Source: CAVVTR01 sp963751245 (GTDB lineage Bacteria > Acidobacteriota > Thermoanaerobaculia > Thermoanaerobaculales > Thermoanaerobaculaceae). Taken from it: a stretch of 64,000 nucleotides of DNA. The notes below the pieces were generated by a model. It did not search any database. It saw only the letters and a list, made by a program, of their open reading frames with translations, and was not told where the DNA came from. This document shows positions 44,080-51,762 of this stretch, one piece after another. How positions within the stretch are numbered: the stretch's first letter is position 1; each line of letters opens with the position of its first letter. The stretch covers positions 186,001 through 250,000 of the forward strand of contig CAVVTR010000006.1 of assembly GCA_963751245.1 (NCBI GenBank), given 5' to 3'. A program made the translations under genes and the position numbers.

Positions 44080-45603
44080 TCAGTCGACGTGGAACTCCAC
44101 GCCCTGGGCCAGAGGCAGCTCGGTGGACCAGTTGATCGTACAGGTCTGGCGCCGCATGTACGCCTTCCACGCGTCGGAGCCCGCCTCGCGGCCGCCGCCC
44201 GTCTCCTTCTCGCCGCCGAAGGCGCCGCCGATCTCGGCGCCCGAGGTGCCGATGTTGACGTTGGCAATGCCGCAGTCCGAGCCCTCGTGGGACAGGAACG
44301 TCTCGGCGGAGAGCAGGTTGGTGGTGAAGATCGCGGAGGACAGCCCCTGGGGGACAGCGTTGTGCAGCTCGATGGCGTCCTCCAGCGTGTCGAACTCGTA
44401 GACGTAGAGGATCGGGGCGAAGGTCTCCTCCTCGGCGATCTTCATCCCCTTGTGCGCCCGGACGACGGTGGGCTGCACGAAGAAACCCGCGCCCTCGACC
44501 CTCGCGCCGCCGACGAGGATCTCGCCGCCCTGCTCCCGGACCTGGCCGAGGGCCGCCATCATGTCCTCCACCGCCGTCTCGTCCACCAGCGGTCCCATGA
44601 GCGTGCCCGGCTCGAGCGGGTCCCCGATGGGCACGGAGCCGTACGCCTTGACCAGCCGGCCCACGAGGGCGGGCGCGACGCTGCGGTGCACGATGAGGCG
44701 CCGCAGCGTCGTGCACCGCTGGCCGGCGGTGCCCACCGCGGCGAACAGGATGGCGCGCAGCGCCAGGTCCAGGTTCGCGTCCTCGGCGACGATGACCGCG
44801 TTGTTGCCGCCCAGCTCGAGGATGCTGCGGCCGAACCGGGCCGCCACCGACGTCGACACCTTCCTCCCCTGGGCGGTGGAGCCGGTGAAGGAGATCAGCG
44901 GCACGCCAGGGTCGTCGACCAGGCGCTGGCCGACCTCGCGCCCGCTCCCGATGACCAGGTTGAAGATCCCGTCGAGGCCGAAGCGCTCCGTGACGCGGTT
45001 GCAGATGTGCTGCACGGCGACGGCGGTCAGCGGCGTCTTCGACGACGGCTTCCAGATCACCGTGTCGCCGCAGACGGCCGCCAGGGCGGCGTTCCAGGAC
45101 CACACCGCGACGGGGAAGTTGAAGGCGCTCACGACACCGACGGGCCCGAGGGGGTGCCACTGCTCGTACATCCGGTGGCGGGGCCGCTCGGACTGGATGG
45201 TGAGGCCGTAGAGCTGGCGGGACAGGCCGACGGCGAAGTCGCACATGTCGATCATCTCCTGGACCTCGCCGAGGCCCTCGGAGAGGATCTTGCCCATCTC
45301 CAGGGAGACCAGGCGTCCGAGCGCCTCCTTGTGGGCCCGGAGCTCGTCGCCGAGCGCGCGCACGACCTCGCCGCGCTTGGGCGCGGGCACCATGCGCCAC
45401 GACAGGAAGGCGGCCTGCGCCTTCGCCGACACCGCCTCGTAGGTTGCGGCGTCGGCCTGCACGACCTCGGCGATGGTTTCGCCGTCGGCGGGGCAGATGG
45501 AGCGGAGCCGCTTGCCGTCGGCCGGGGCGATCCACTCACCGGCCCACGAGCCCGGGTTCACCGCAGAGATGTTCAAAGCCTCGAGAATCTCCTGCTTCGT
45601 CAT
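44080..45603 (-). CDS. ALDH7-family aldehyde dehydrogenase (piperideine-6-carboxylate/aminoadipate semialdehyde dehydrogenase-like)
   Basis: NAD-dependent oxidation of an aldehyde to an acid. The 507 residues match the antiquitin/AmaB group: SAFNFPVAVWSWNAALAAVCGD, ELGGNN with general base Glu263, and GTAGQRCTTLRRL with nucleophile Cys297. NVNIGTSGAEIGGAFGGEKETGGGREAGSDAWKAYMRRQT is the typical ALDH7 C-terminus. ALDH7 enzymes act in lysine breakdown on aminoadipate semialdehyde; other semialdehydes are possible. AGGAGG precedes the ATG. The gene is monocistronic. An omega-aminotransferase gene lies 5 kb away on the other strand and could supply the semialdehyde. Confidence 0.9.
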   Translation of the reverse strand: MTKQEILEALNISAVNPGSWAGEWIAPADGKRLRSICPADGETIAEVVQADAATYEAVSAKAQAAFLSWRMVPAPKRGEVVRALGDELRAHKEALGRLVSLEMGKILSEGLGEVQEMIDMCDFAVGLSRQLYGLTIQSERPRHRMYEQWHPLGPVGVVSAFNFPVAVWSWNAALAAVCGDTVIWKPSSKTPLTAVAVQHICNRVTERFGLDGIFNLVIGSGREVGQRLVDDPGVPLISFTGSTAQGRKVSTSVAARFGRSILELGGNNAVIVAEDANLDLALRAILFAAVGTAGQRCTTLRRLIVHRSVAPALVGRLVKAYGSVPIGDPLEPGTLMGPLVDETAVEDMMAALGQVREQGGEILVGGARVEGAGFFVQPTVVRAHKGMKIAEEETFAPILYVYEFDTLEDAIELHNAVPQGLSSAIFTTNLLSAETFLSHEGSDCGIANVNIGTSGAEIGGAFGGEKETGGGREAGSDAWKAYMRRQTCTINWSTELPLAQGVEFHVD

Positions 45604-45771
45604 GCCATCCTCCTCGTCACGCCCTCCGGGGCGCCCGGCGTCGTGCCGCCGGCGACGCCGCCTCCGGGCATGGGGTTTCCGGTGGTACCGCGGAACGGTC
45701 CGGGAGCAAGTTCCGCTCCCTCACAAGCCCGCAGTCTAGCGGCATCGGCGGGAGGAGGGAAGAGGGGAGGC

Positions 45772-46269
45772 TCAGGCCTCGGCGTCGGTGCCGGCCAGGA
45801 CGTCGAGATCCCCGGGGGCGACGTGCAGGGAGCGCCGCAGGTGGAGCGCCCGCTCGCGAGGCATCACCGCGAAGGTCCCCGTGGCCCTCGCGGCCAGGGC
45901 GCCCCCCGCGAGCTCGATGCGCGCCGTGGCCCGCACGTAGCGGCCCCACGAGACGCCGGTCCGTGCCGACACGTCCAGCGGTGCGTCCAGCGGCGCCGGG
46001 GCGGCGAAGCGCAGGGTGAGCTCGCCGGTGACGCAGTAGGTGCCCCGCTCGACGGCGCAGGCCCACGCCAGGGCCTCGTCGGCGAGACTGGCGAGGATGC
46101 CGCCGTGAACCTGGTTCTCGTACCCGGTATGGCGCGCGGCCGGCGTGAACCGTCCCACCACCCGACGGCGCTCCTCGTCCCAGAACCACCGGACGCCGAG
46201 CGTCGCCGGGTTGACCGCCGGGTCGCCGCACACGGGGCAGAGGGGGTAAGAGGGGAAGGGCCTGAGCAT
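45772..46269 (-). CDS. Hotdog-fold thioesterase (PaaI-like) with N-terminal Cys pair
   Basis: A 165-residue hotdog protein. The helix region HTGYENQVHGGILASLADEALAWAC matches the PaaI/YbgC thioesterase active-site helix (HGG then the acidic residue). An N-terminal CPVCGDPAVNP element looks like half a zinc ribbon. Substrate is probably an acyl-CoA. The ATG at 46269 was chosen because it is seven bases after a TACCAT box; the longer frame to 46320 would overlap the divergent gene. Confidence 0.78.
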   Translation of the reverse strand: MLRPFPSYPLCPVCGDPAVNPATLGVRWFWDEERRRVVGRFTPAARHTGYENQVHGGILASLADEALAWACAVERGTYCVTGELTLRFAAPAPLDAPLDVSARTGVSWGRYVRATARIELAGGALAARATGTFAVMPRERALHLRRSLHVAPGDLDVLAGTDAEA

Positions 46270-46276
46270 CGGCGGA

Positions 46277-46302
46277 ATGGTAGCAGCGCCCGGAGGTACA
46301 AT
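46277..46302. promoter_or_regulatory. Back-to-back leaderless -10 boxes
   Basis: TACCAT on the minus strand (46282-46277) ends seven bases before the thioesterase ATG. TACAAT on the plus strand (46297-46302, 5/6 to consensus) ends eight bases before the GTG at 46311. The two divergent genes are only 41 bases apart. Confidence 0.5.
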
Positions 46303-46310
46303 GAGAGCCG

Positions 46311-46772
46311 GTGCATCCATTTCTCATCCCCGGGGCGTGGCTGGTCGACGGCACGTACTTCCCGTCCGGAAAGCCCCTCCAGCCGGTCACCGGCATGATC
46401 CGGGTGCGCCCGGCGGAGGAGTTCCCGGAGACCCTCCGCGTCGAGGGGGAGGTACGCTCCGCCACCGATCCCGCCGCCCGGCCGGTGCGCTCGACCTACC
46501 ACCTCGATCTCACGGGGAGCGGCACCCTGCGCTTCCGCATGGATTCCATGCCGCTCGGCACCGTCCTGTTCGGGGAAGGGGTCTTCGACGAGGCTGGCAT
46601 GATCGTCCGGTACACCTCTCCGGAGCGGAGGATCGTCGGCGTCGAGACCTTCACGGCGGGCGCCAACGGAGAGGTGCGCACCAGCGGAGTGCTCCTCGCA
46701 GACGGAGTGGCCGCGACCTCGTGGCTGGCACGCCTCGCGCCCATGCGCTCGGGGCCTCCCTCCGTCCCGTGA
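46311..46772 (+). CDS. Unknown protein, lipocalin-like composition
   Basis: A 153-residue protein, not recognised. It is almost entirely beta-strand-like and soluble, with a repeated pattern of short strands and DG/GG turns (FRMDSMPLGTVLFGEGVFDEAGMIVRY). It has no Cys, signal or membrane segment. The layout is compatible with a small beta-barrel that binds a ligand such as an acyl chain, perhaps working with the divergent thioesterase. The GTG start is placed by the upstream TACAAT box and the lack of a Shine-Dalgarno. Confidence 0.55.
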   Translation: MHPFLIPGAWLVDGTYFPSGKPLQPVTGMIRVRPAEEFPETLRVEGEVRSATDPAARPVRSTYHLDLTGSGTLRFRMDSMPLGTVLFGEGVFDEAGMIVRYTSPERRIVGVETFTAGANGEVRTSGVLLADGVAATSWLARLAPMRSGPPSVP

Positions 46773-46813
46773 CCCGCCGCCCGGCCGCGTTCCCGCAACG
46801 CGCCGCGACTGAC

Positions 46814-46819
46814 TACAAT
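46814..46819 (+). promoter_or_regulatory. dnaE: Leaderless -10 box for dnaE
   Basis: TACAAT (5/6 to consensus) ends eight bases before the dnaE ATG, leaving almost no leader. No Shine-Dalgarno is visible. Confidence 0.5.
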
Positions 46820-46827
46820 GGGCCGTC

Positions 46828-49800
46828 ATGCCGGATCGCTTCGTACACCTGCACCTCCACTCCAACTACTCGCTCCTGGACTCGGCGATCAAGCCCGCCG
46901 AGCTCATGCGGCAGGTGGCCGACCTCGGCATGTCCGCGGTGGCCCTGACCGACCACGGCAACCTCTTCGGGGCCTATGAGTTCTACAGCGCCGCCAAGAA
47001 GGCCGGCCTGAAGCCGGTGCTCGGGTGCGAGGTCTACGTGGCCCCCGGGGGGCGGACGGAGCGCTCCGGAAGCCCCTACGGCTCGCGCAAGCCCTATCAC
47101 CACCTCGTCCTGCTGGCCGAAAACCAGGTCGGCTGGCAGAACCTCTCTCTGCTGGTCACGAGAGGCTACCTCGAGGGCTTCTACCACCGGCCGCGGATCG
47201 ACAAGGAGCTGCTCGCCGAGCTCCACGAGGGGATCATCGGCCTGTCGGCGTGCCTGAGCGGGGAGGTGGCCAGCAACATCCTCGCCGGCGACGAGGACCG
47301 CGCCGCCGCCGCGGCCGAGGAGTACAGGGAGATCCTGGGGGAGGACAACTTCTTCCTGGAGATCCAGAACCACGGTCTCGCCGAGGAGAGGGTGGTGGTC
47401 GAGGGGGCGCGCCGTCTCGCACAGCGCACCGGGATCCCTCTGGTGGCGACCAACGACTGCCATTTCCACCGGCGCGAGGACGTCGAGGCGCACCGTGTCC
47501 TCATCGGCATCGGCCAGAACAAGACCCTGGACGATCTCGCCCGGGACTACGCGTACAACGACGAGTTCTACGTCAAGTCCCCGGAGGAGATGCTCGAGCT
47601 GTTCCCGGAGGCGCCCGAGGCGGTGGCGAGGACGGCCGCCATCGCCCAGCGCTGCCACGTCAGCTTCACCGAGGGACCGTTCCACCTGCCTCGCTTCCCG
47701 GTCCCCGAGGGTGCGCCGGCGGACGCCTACCTGGAGCAGATCGCCCGGGAGGGGCTGGCCGAACGCCTCGCCGACGGCAGGCCGCGGAAGCGGCAGCCGG
47801 CCGAGTACGCCAAGCGTCTCGAGAACGAGATGCGCATCATCCACGGCATGGGTTTCGACGGGTACTTCCTGGTGGTGTGGGACTTCATCCGGTACGCCCG
47901 CGAGAACGGCATCCCCGTCGGCCCCGGCCGCGGCAGCGCGGCGGGCTCGGTGGTGGCCTACAGCCTGCGGATCACGGACATCGACCCCCTCGAGTACGAC
48001 CTGCTCTTCGAGCGGTTCCTCAACCCGGACCGGATCTCGATGCCCGACATCGACATCGACTTCTGCCAGCGCCGCCGCGACCGGGTGATCCAGCACGTCC
48101 GCGAGGTCTACGGCGAGGAGAACGTCTGCCAGATCGCCACCTTCAACGTGCTGCAGGCCCGCTCGTGCATCCGGGACGTGGGGCGGGTCATGGGCATGTC
48201 CTACGGCGACACGGACCGTATCGCCAAGCTCGTCCCGGAGGGCCCCGGCGTCACCCTCGACCACGCCGTCAAGGAGTCCCCGCGCCTGGAAGAGGCCATG
48301 AAGGCCGACGCGGACGTCGCGCGCCTCATCGACATCGGCCGCCGCCTCGAGGGACTGGCCCGTCACTGTGGCGTGCACGCGGCGGGGGTCGTCATCGCGC
48401 CCCGGCCGGTGCAGGAGATCGTCCCCCTCTACCGCACGTCCCGCCAGGAGGTGGTCACCCAGTTCGACAAGGACGTCATCGAGAAGATGGGCCTTCTCAA
48501 GATGGACTTTCTCGGGCTGAAGACCCTGACCGTCATCGACGACTGCCTGCGCAGCATCGAGCGCAGCGGCGTCGAGGCGCCCGACTTCGACTCGATGGGT
48601 CTGGACGACCCGGCGGTGTACGAGCTCTTCCGGGTAGGGGACACGGACGGGATCTTCCAGTTCGAGTCCTCGGGCATGCGCGACCTGCTGCGCACCGTCC
48701 AGCCCGAGCGCTTCGAGGAGATCGCCGCCCTCAACGCCCTCTACCGGCCGGGACCCATGCAGTGGACCGCCGACTACGCCGACCGCAAGCACGGGCGCAA
48801 GAAGATCGTCTACATCTTCCCGGAGCTCGAGGAGATCCTGGCCGAGACCTACGGCATCATCGTGTACCAGGAACAGGTGATGCGCATCGCGGGACGCATC
48901 GCCGGGTTCACCCTCGCCCAGGCCGACACCCTGCGCAAGGCGATGGGCAAGAAGATCAAGGAGCTCATCGATGACGAGGGCGAGCGGTTCGTCGCCGGCG
49001 CCACGGAGCGAGGCTACCCGAAGGACAAGGTCGAGGCGCTGTGGCGCCAGATCGTCCCCTTCGCGCAGTACGGCTTCAACAAATCGCACTCGGTGGCCTA
49101 CGCCTACGTCGCGTACCAGACAGCGTACCTCAAGTCACACTATCAATTGCACTTCTGGGCAGCGATGCTGTCCTCCGAGGCCTCGAACACCGACAAGCTG
49201 GCGACCTACGTGGCGATGCTTTCCGCCTCCGGCGTGAAGATCCTCGGGCCGGACGTCAACGCCTCGGACTTCCCGTTCACGGTGGAAGGCCAGGCCATCC
49301 GGGTCGGGCTGTGCGCCGTCAAGGGGGTGGGGGAGGGGGCGGTCCAGGCCATCCTCGAGGCGCGGCAGCGGGAGGACGGCTTCACCGGTGCCGGGCATTT
49401 CCTGCGCACCGTCGGCGAGCGGGCGGTCAACCGCAAGGTCGTGGAGTGCCTCGCCCGGGCGGGCGCCTTCGACGGCGTCCACGGCGACCGCGCCGCACTG
49501 CTCGGCGGGCTCGACGCCCTCATCGACAAGGCCGGCCGGGAGCGGCAGGCCCTCGAGGTGGGCCAGGGGTTCCTCTTCGCCCTCGACGACCCCGAGCCGG
49601 AGCCGGTGGCCGAGGGGCGCGCGACGGGCCCGTCCCACGAGGAGCTGCTGCACGGGGAACGCGAGACGCTGGGGTTCTACCTCTCCGGGCACCCCCTCAA
49701 CCGATGGGCAAGGGTTCTCCGTGAGCTGCGGGTGGCACCGGTGGCCGAGCTCGCCGAGCTGATGGCCGGGGGAGCCGACCGCGCCACGGCGGCGGGGCTC

Positions 49801-50307
49801 GTGTCGGGACTGAAGGTCCGCGTCATCCGCGAGGGGCGCAACCAGGGCAAGCGGATGGCCTCCTTCATGCTCGAGGATCAGACCGGAAGCGTCCGGGCGG
49901 TGGTCTTCGCCGACGCCTTCACACGCCTGGACCGGGTGCTCGCCGACGGGACCCCCGTCCTCGTCACCGCCGCCCTGCGCTCCCCGGACCCCGACCACGT
50001 GGAGCTCTCCGTGGAGGAGGCGACGCCTCTGGAGGGCATCGAGGCACGCACCGCCGCAGCGCTACGCATCCGCCTCGACCTGGAGCACCACTCCGGCCGG
50101 GAGATGCTGGAGCACCTCCAGCAACTGCTGCTGCGGCACGAGGGGAGGACCTCGGTCCGCCTCCGCCTCGTCGGGGCGGGGTGGCAGGCGGACCTGGTGC
50201 CCAGCCGCGTCCTGGGCGTGGACCCCGCCGCCCTCATCCCGGCCCTCGACTCGCTCCTCGGGCCGGGACACGCCGACTACATCTTCAACGGCAACGGCGC
50301 GTCCTGA
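46828..50307 (+). CDS. dnaE: DNA polymerase III alpha subunit
   Basis: Catalytic subunit of the replicative polymerase, 1159 residues, DnaE1 size. The N-terminal PHP domain keeps metal-binding-type residues (HLHLHSNYS at 7-15, ALTDHGN near 38-44, NDCHFH near 211), so PHP proofreading or structural metal binding may persist. The palm has GPGRGSAAGS and the catalytic PDIDIDF near 405-411. FNKSHSVAYAYVAYQTAYLK is also typical. A helix-hairpin-helix region and an OB-fold (MASFMLEDQTGSVRAVVF) follow. The start is set by the conserved N-terminal PHP motif. It appears to be monocistronic. Confidence 0.97.
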   Translation: MPDRFVHLHLHSNYSLLDSAIKPAELMRQVADLGMSAVALTDHGNLFGAYEFYSAAKKAGLKPVLGCEVYVAPGGRTERSGSPYGSRKPYHHLVLLAENQVGWQNLSLLVTRGYLEGFYHRPRIDKELLAELHEGIIGLSACLSGEVASNILAGDEDRAAAAAEEYREILGEDNFFLEIQNHGLAEERVVVEGARRLAQRTGIPLVATNDCHFHRREDVEAHRVLIGIGQNKTLDDLARDYAYNDEFYVKSPEEMLELFPEAPEAVARTAAIAQRCHVSFTEGPFHLPRFPVPEGAPADAYLEQIAREGLAERLADGRPRKRQPAEYAKRLENEMRIIHGMGFDGYFLVVWDFIRYARENGIPVGPGRGSAAGSVVAYSLRITDIDPLEYDLLFERFLNPDRISMPDIDIDFCQRRRDRVIQHVREVYGEENVCQIATFNVLQARSCIRDVGRVMGMSYGDTDRIAKLVPEGPGVTLDHAVKESPRLEEAMKADADVARLIDIGRRLEGLARHCGVHAAGVVIAPRPVQEIVPLYRTSRQEVVTQFDKDVIEKMGLLKMDFLGLKTLTVIDDCLRSIERSGVEAPDFDSMGLDDPAVYELFRVGDTDGIFQFESSGMRDLLRTVQPERFEEIAALNALYRPGPMQWTADYADRKHGRKKIVYIFPELEEILAETYGIIVYQEQVMRIAGRIAGFTLAQADTLRKAMGKKIKELIDDEGERFVAGATERGYPKDKVEALWRQIVPFAQYGFNKSHSVAYAYVAYQTAYLKSHYQLHFWAAMLSSEASNTDKLATYVAMLSASGVKILGPDVNASDFPFTVEGQAIRVGLCAVKGVGEGAVQAILEARQREDGFTGAGHFLRTVGERAVNRKVVECLARAGAFDGVHGDRAALLGGLDALIDKAGRERQALEVGQGFLFALDDPEPEPVAEGRATGPSHEELLHGERETLGFYLSGHPLNRWARVLRELRVAPVAELAELMAGGADRATAAGLVSGLKVRVIREGRNQGKRMASFMLEDQTGSVRAVVFADAFTRLDRVLADGTPVLVTAALRSPDPDHVELSVEEATPLEGIEARTAAALRIRLDLEHHSGREMLEHLQQLLLRHEGRTSVRLRLVGAGWQADLVPSRVLGVDPAALIPALDSLLGPGHADYIFNGNGAS

Positions 50308-50399
50308 CGGGGGGCGCGCGGGCGCGGCCTTGCGCCTGCACGGACGATCTCTTAGGCTAGGTGCGCCCGCGGCACTCCCGCGGGGCACCGGAGGCCAAG

Positions 50400-51614
50400 A
50401 TGAGCAGTAGAGACGTCGTTTCCAGTGCGGACCTCATCGCGCTCGAAGAGCGCTTCGGGGCGCACAACTACCATCCCCTGGACGTGGTCATCAACCGGGC
50501 CGAGGGCGTGTGGGTCTGGGACGTCGAAGGCAAGAGGTACCTCGACTTCCTCGCCGCCTACTCGGCGGTCAACCAGGGGCACTGTCATCCCAGGATCGTC
50601 GAGGCGCTGAGAGTCCAGGCCGGCCTGGTCACCCTCACCTCCCGCGCCTTCCGCAACGACCAGCTCGGTCCGTTCTGCGCGGAGCTCGCCGGGATGACGG
50701 GGTACGCGCGGGTGCTCCCCATGAACTCGGGCGCGGAGGCCGTGGAGACGGCCATCAAGGCCGCCCGCAAGTGGGGGTACACCGTCAAGGGCGTGCCCGA
50801 GGGCCGCGCCGAGATCCTCGTCTTCGACGGCAACTTCCACGGCCGCACCACCACCATCGTGGGCTTCTCCAGCGAGGAGCAGTACCGCGAGGGGTTCGGC
50901 CCCTTCACCCCGGGGTTCCGTCTCCTGCCGTACGGCGACGCCGAGGCGGTGGCCGGCGCCATCACGAGCAACACCGTGGCCATTCTCGTCGAGCCGATCC
51001 AGGGCGAGGGCGGGATCATCGTGCCTCCGGACGGCTACCTGCGGCGGCTGCGCGAGCTGGCCACCGCCAATCGCGTCCTCCTCGTCACCGACGAGATCCA
51101 GTCCGGCCTGGGGCGCACAGGGAAGCTGTTCGCCTTCGAGCACGAGGGCATCCGCCCGGACATCGTCATCATCGGCAAGGCGCTGGGCGGAGGGTGCGTG
51201 CCCATCTCCGCGATCCTCGCCGACGACGAGGTCATGGGCGTGTTCAAGCCCGGCGACCACGGCTCCACCTTCGGCGGCAACCCGCTGGCCTGCGCCACGG
51301 CCCGGACCGCCATCAAGGTCCTCGTCGAGGAGGGCATGATCGAAAACTCCGCCCGGCTCGGGGACTACTTCATCGCCCGGCTGCGGGCGCTGGGCTCCCG
51401 CCACGTCAAGGAGATCCGCGGCCGCGGGCTGTGGATCGGCGTGCAGCTCCAGCCCGAGGCGGGGGGCGCCCGCAGGTTCTGCGAGCAGCTGCAGGAGGAG
51501 GGTCTCCTGTGCAAGGAGACCCACGTGGACACCATCCGCTTCGCGCCGCCCCTCACCATCACCCGCGAAGAGATCGACTGGGCCATGGAGCGCATCGCGC
51601 GCGTGCTCGGCTGA
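50400..51614 (+). CDS. rocD: Ornithine aminotransferase-like class III PLP enzyme
   Basis: Transfers the terminal amino group of ornithine (or a similar diamine or lysine) to 2-oxoglutarate, giving a semialdehyde. The 404 residues match RocD: YLDFLAAYSAVNQGHCHP, NSGAEAVETAIKAARKWGY, GNFHGRTTTIVGFS, TDEIQSGLGRTGK and the PLP Lys260 in IIGKALGGG. HGSTFGGNPLACA is also conserved. GGAGG precedes the ATG at 50400. A terminator follows, so it is monocistronic. The product semialdehyde could feed proline metabolism, or the ALDH7 enzyme if the substrate is lysine. Confidence 0.9.
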   Translation: MSSRDVVSSADLIALEERFGAHNYHPLDVVINRAEGVWVWDVEGKRYLDFLAAYSAVNQGHCHPRIVEALRVQAGLVTLTSRAFRNDQLGPFCAELAGMTGYARVLPMNSGAEAVETAIKAARKWGYTVKGVPEGRAEILVFDGNFHGRTTTIVGFSSEEQYREGFGPFTPGFRLLPYGDAEAVAGAITSNTVAILVEPIQGEGGIIVPPDGYLRRLRELATANRVLLVTDEIQSGLGRTGKLFAFEHEGIRPDIVIIGKALGGGCVPISAILADDEVMGVFKPGDHGSTFGGNPLACATARTAIKVLVEEGMIENSARLGDYFIARLRALGSRHVKEIRGRGLWIGVQLQPEAGGARRFCEQLQEEGLLCKETHVDTIRFAPPLTITREEIDWAMERIARVLG

Positions 51615-51643
51615 CCGCTCCGGCGAGCCACCACGCTTCACGG

Positions 51644-51673
51644 GGCCCCGGCGGCGACGCCGGGGCCTTTCCT
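51644..51673 (+). terminator. Rho-independent terminator
   Basis: GGCCCCGGC pairs with GCCGGGGCC around a 6-base loop and is followed by TTTCCT. It ends the rocD-like transcript before the convergent lptFG gene. Confidence 0.75.
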
Positions 51674-51686
51674 CGTCCAGGGGACA

Positions 51687-51704
51687 GTGTCGGCACGCCG
51701 ACAC
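51687..51704. other. GTGTCGGC/GCCGACAC inverted repeat
   Basis: Eight-base arms with an AC centre lie in the gap between two convergent genes. The inner 16 bases differ at one central base from the perfect palindrome TGTCGGCATGCCGACA inside parB at 54914-54929. Confidence 0.6.
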
Positions 51705-51762
51705 CTCCGGCACCGAGCGGAGAGGGCTGCGGGGAGCGAGGCGGCGGGGGCCCCCGGCGGCC

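Noticed and set aside
46828..50307. Inactive PHP domain in DnaE
   Set aside because: The His/Asp residues I could see look retained, so there is no clear sign of loss. Without an alignment I cannot claim anything unusual.
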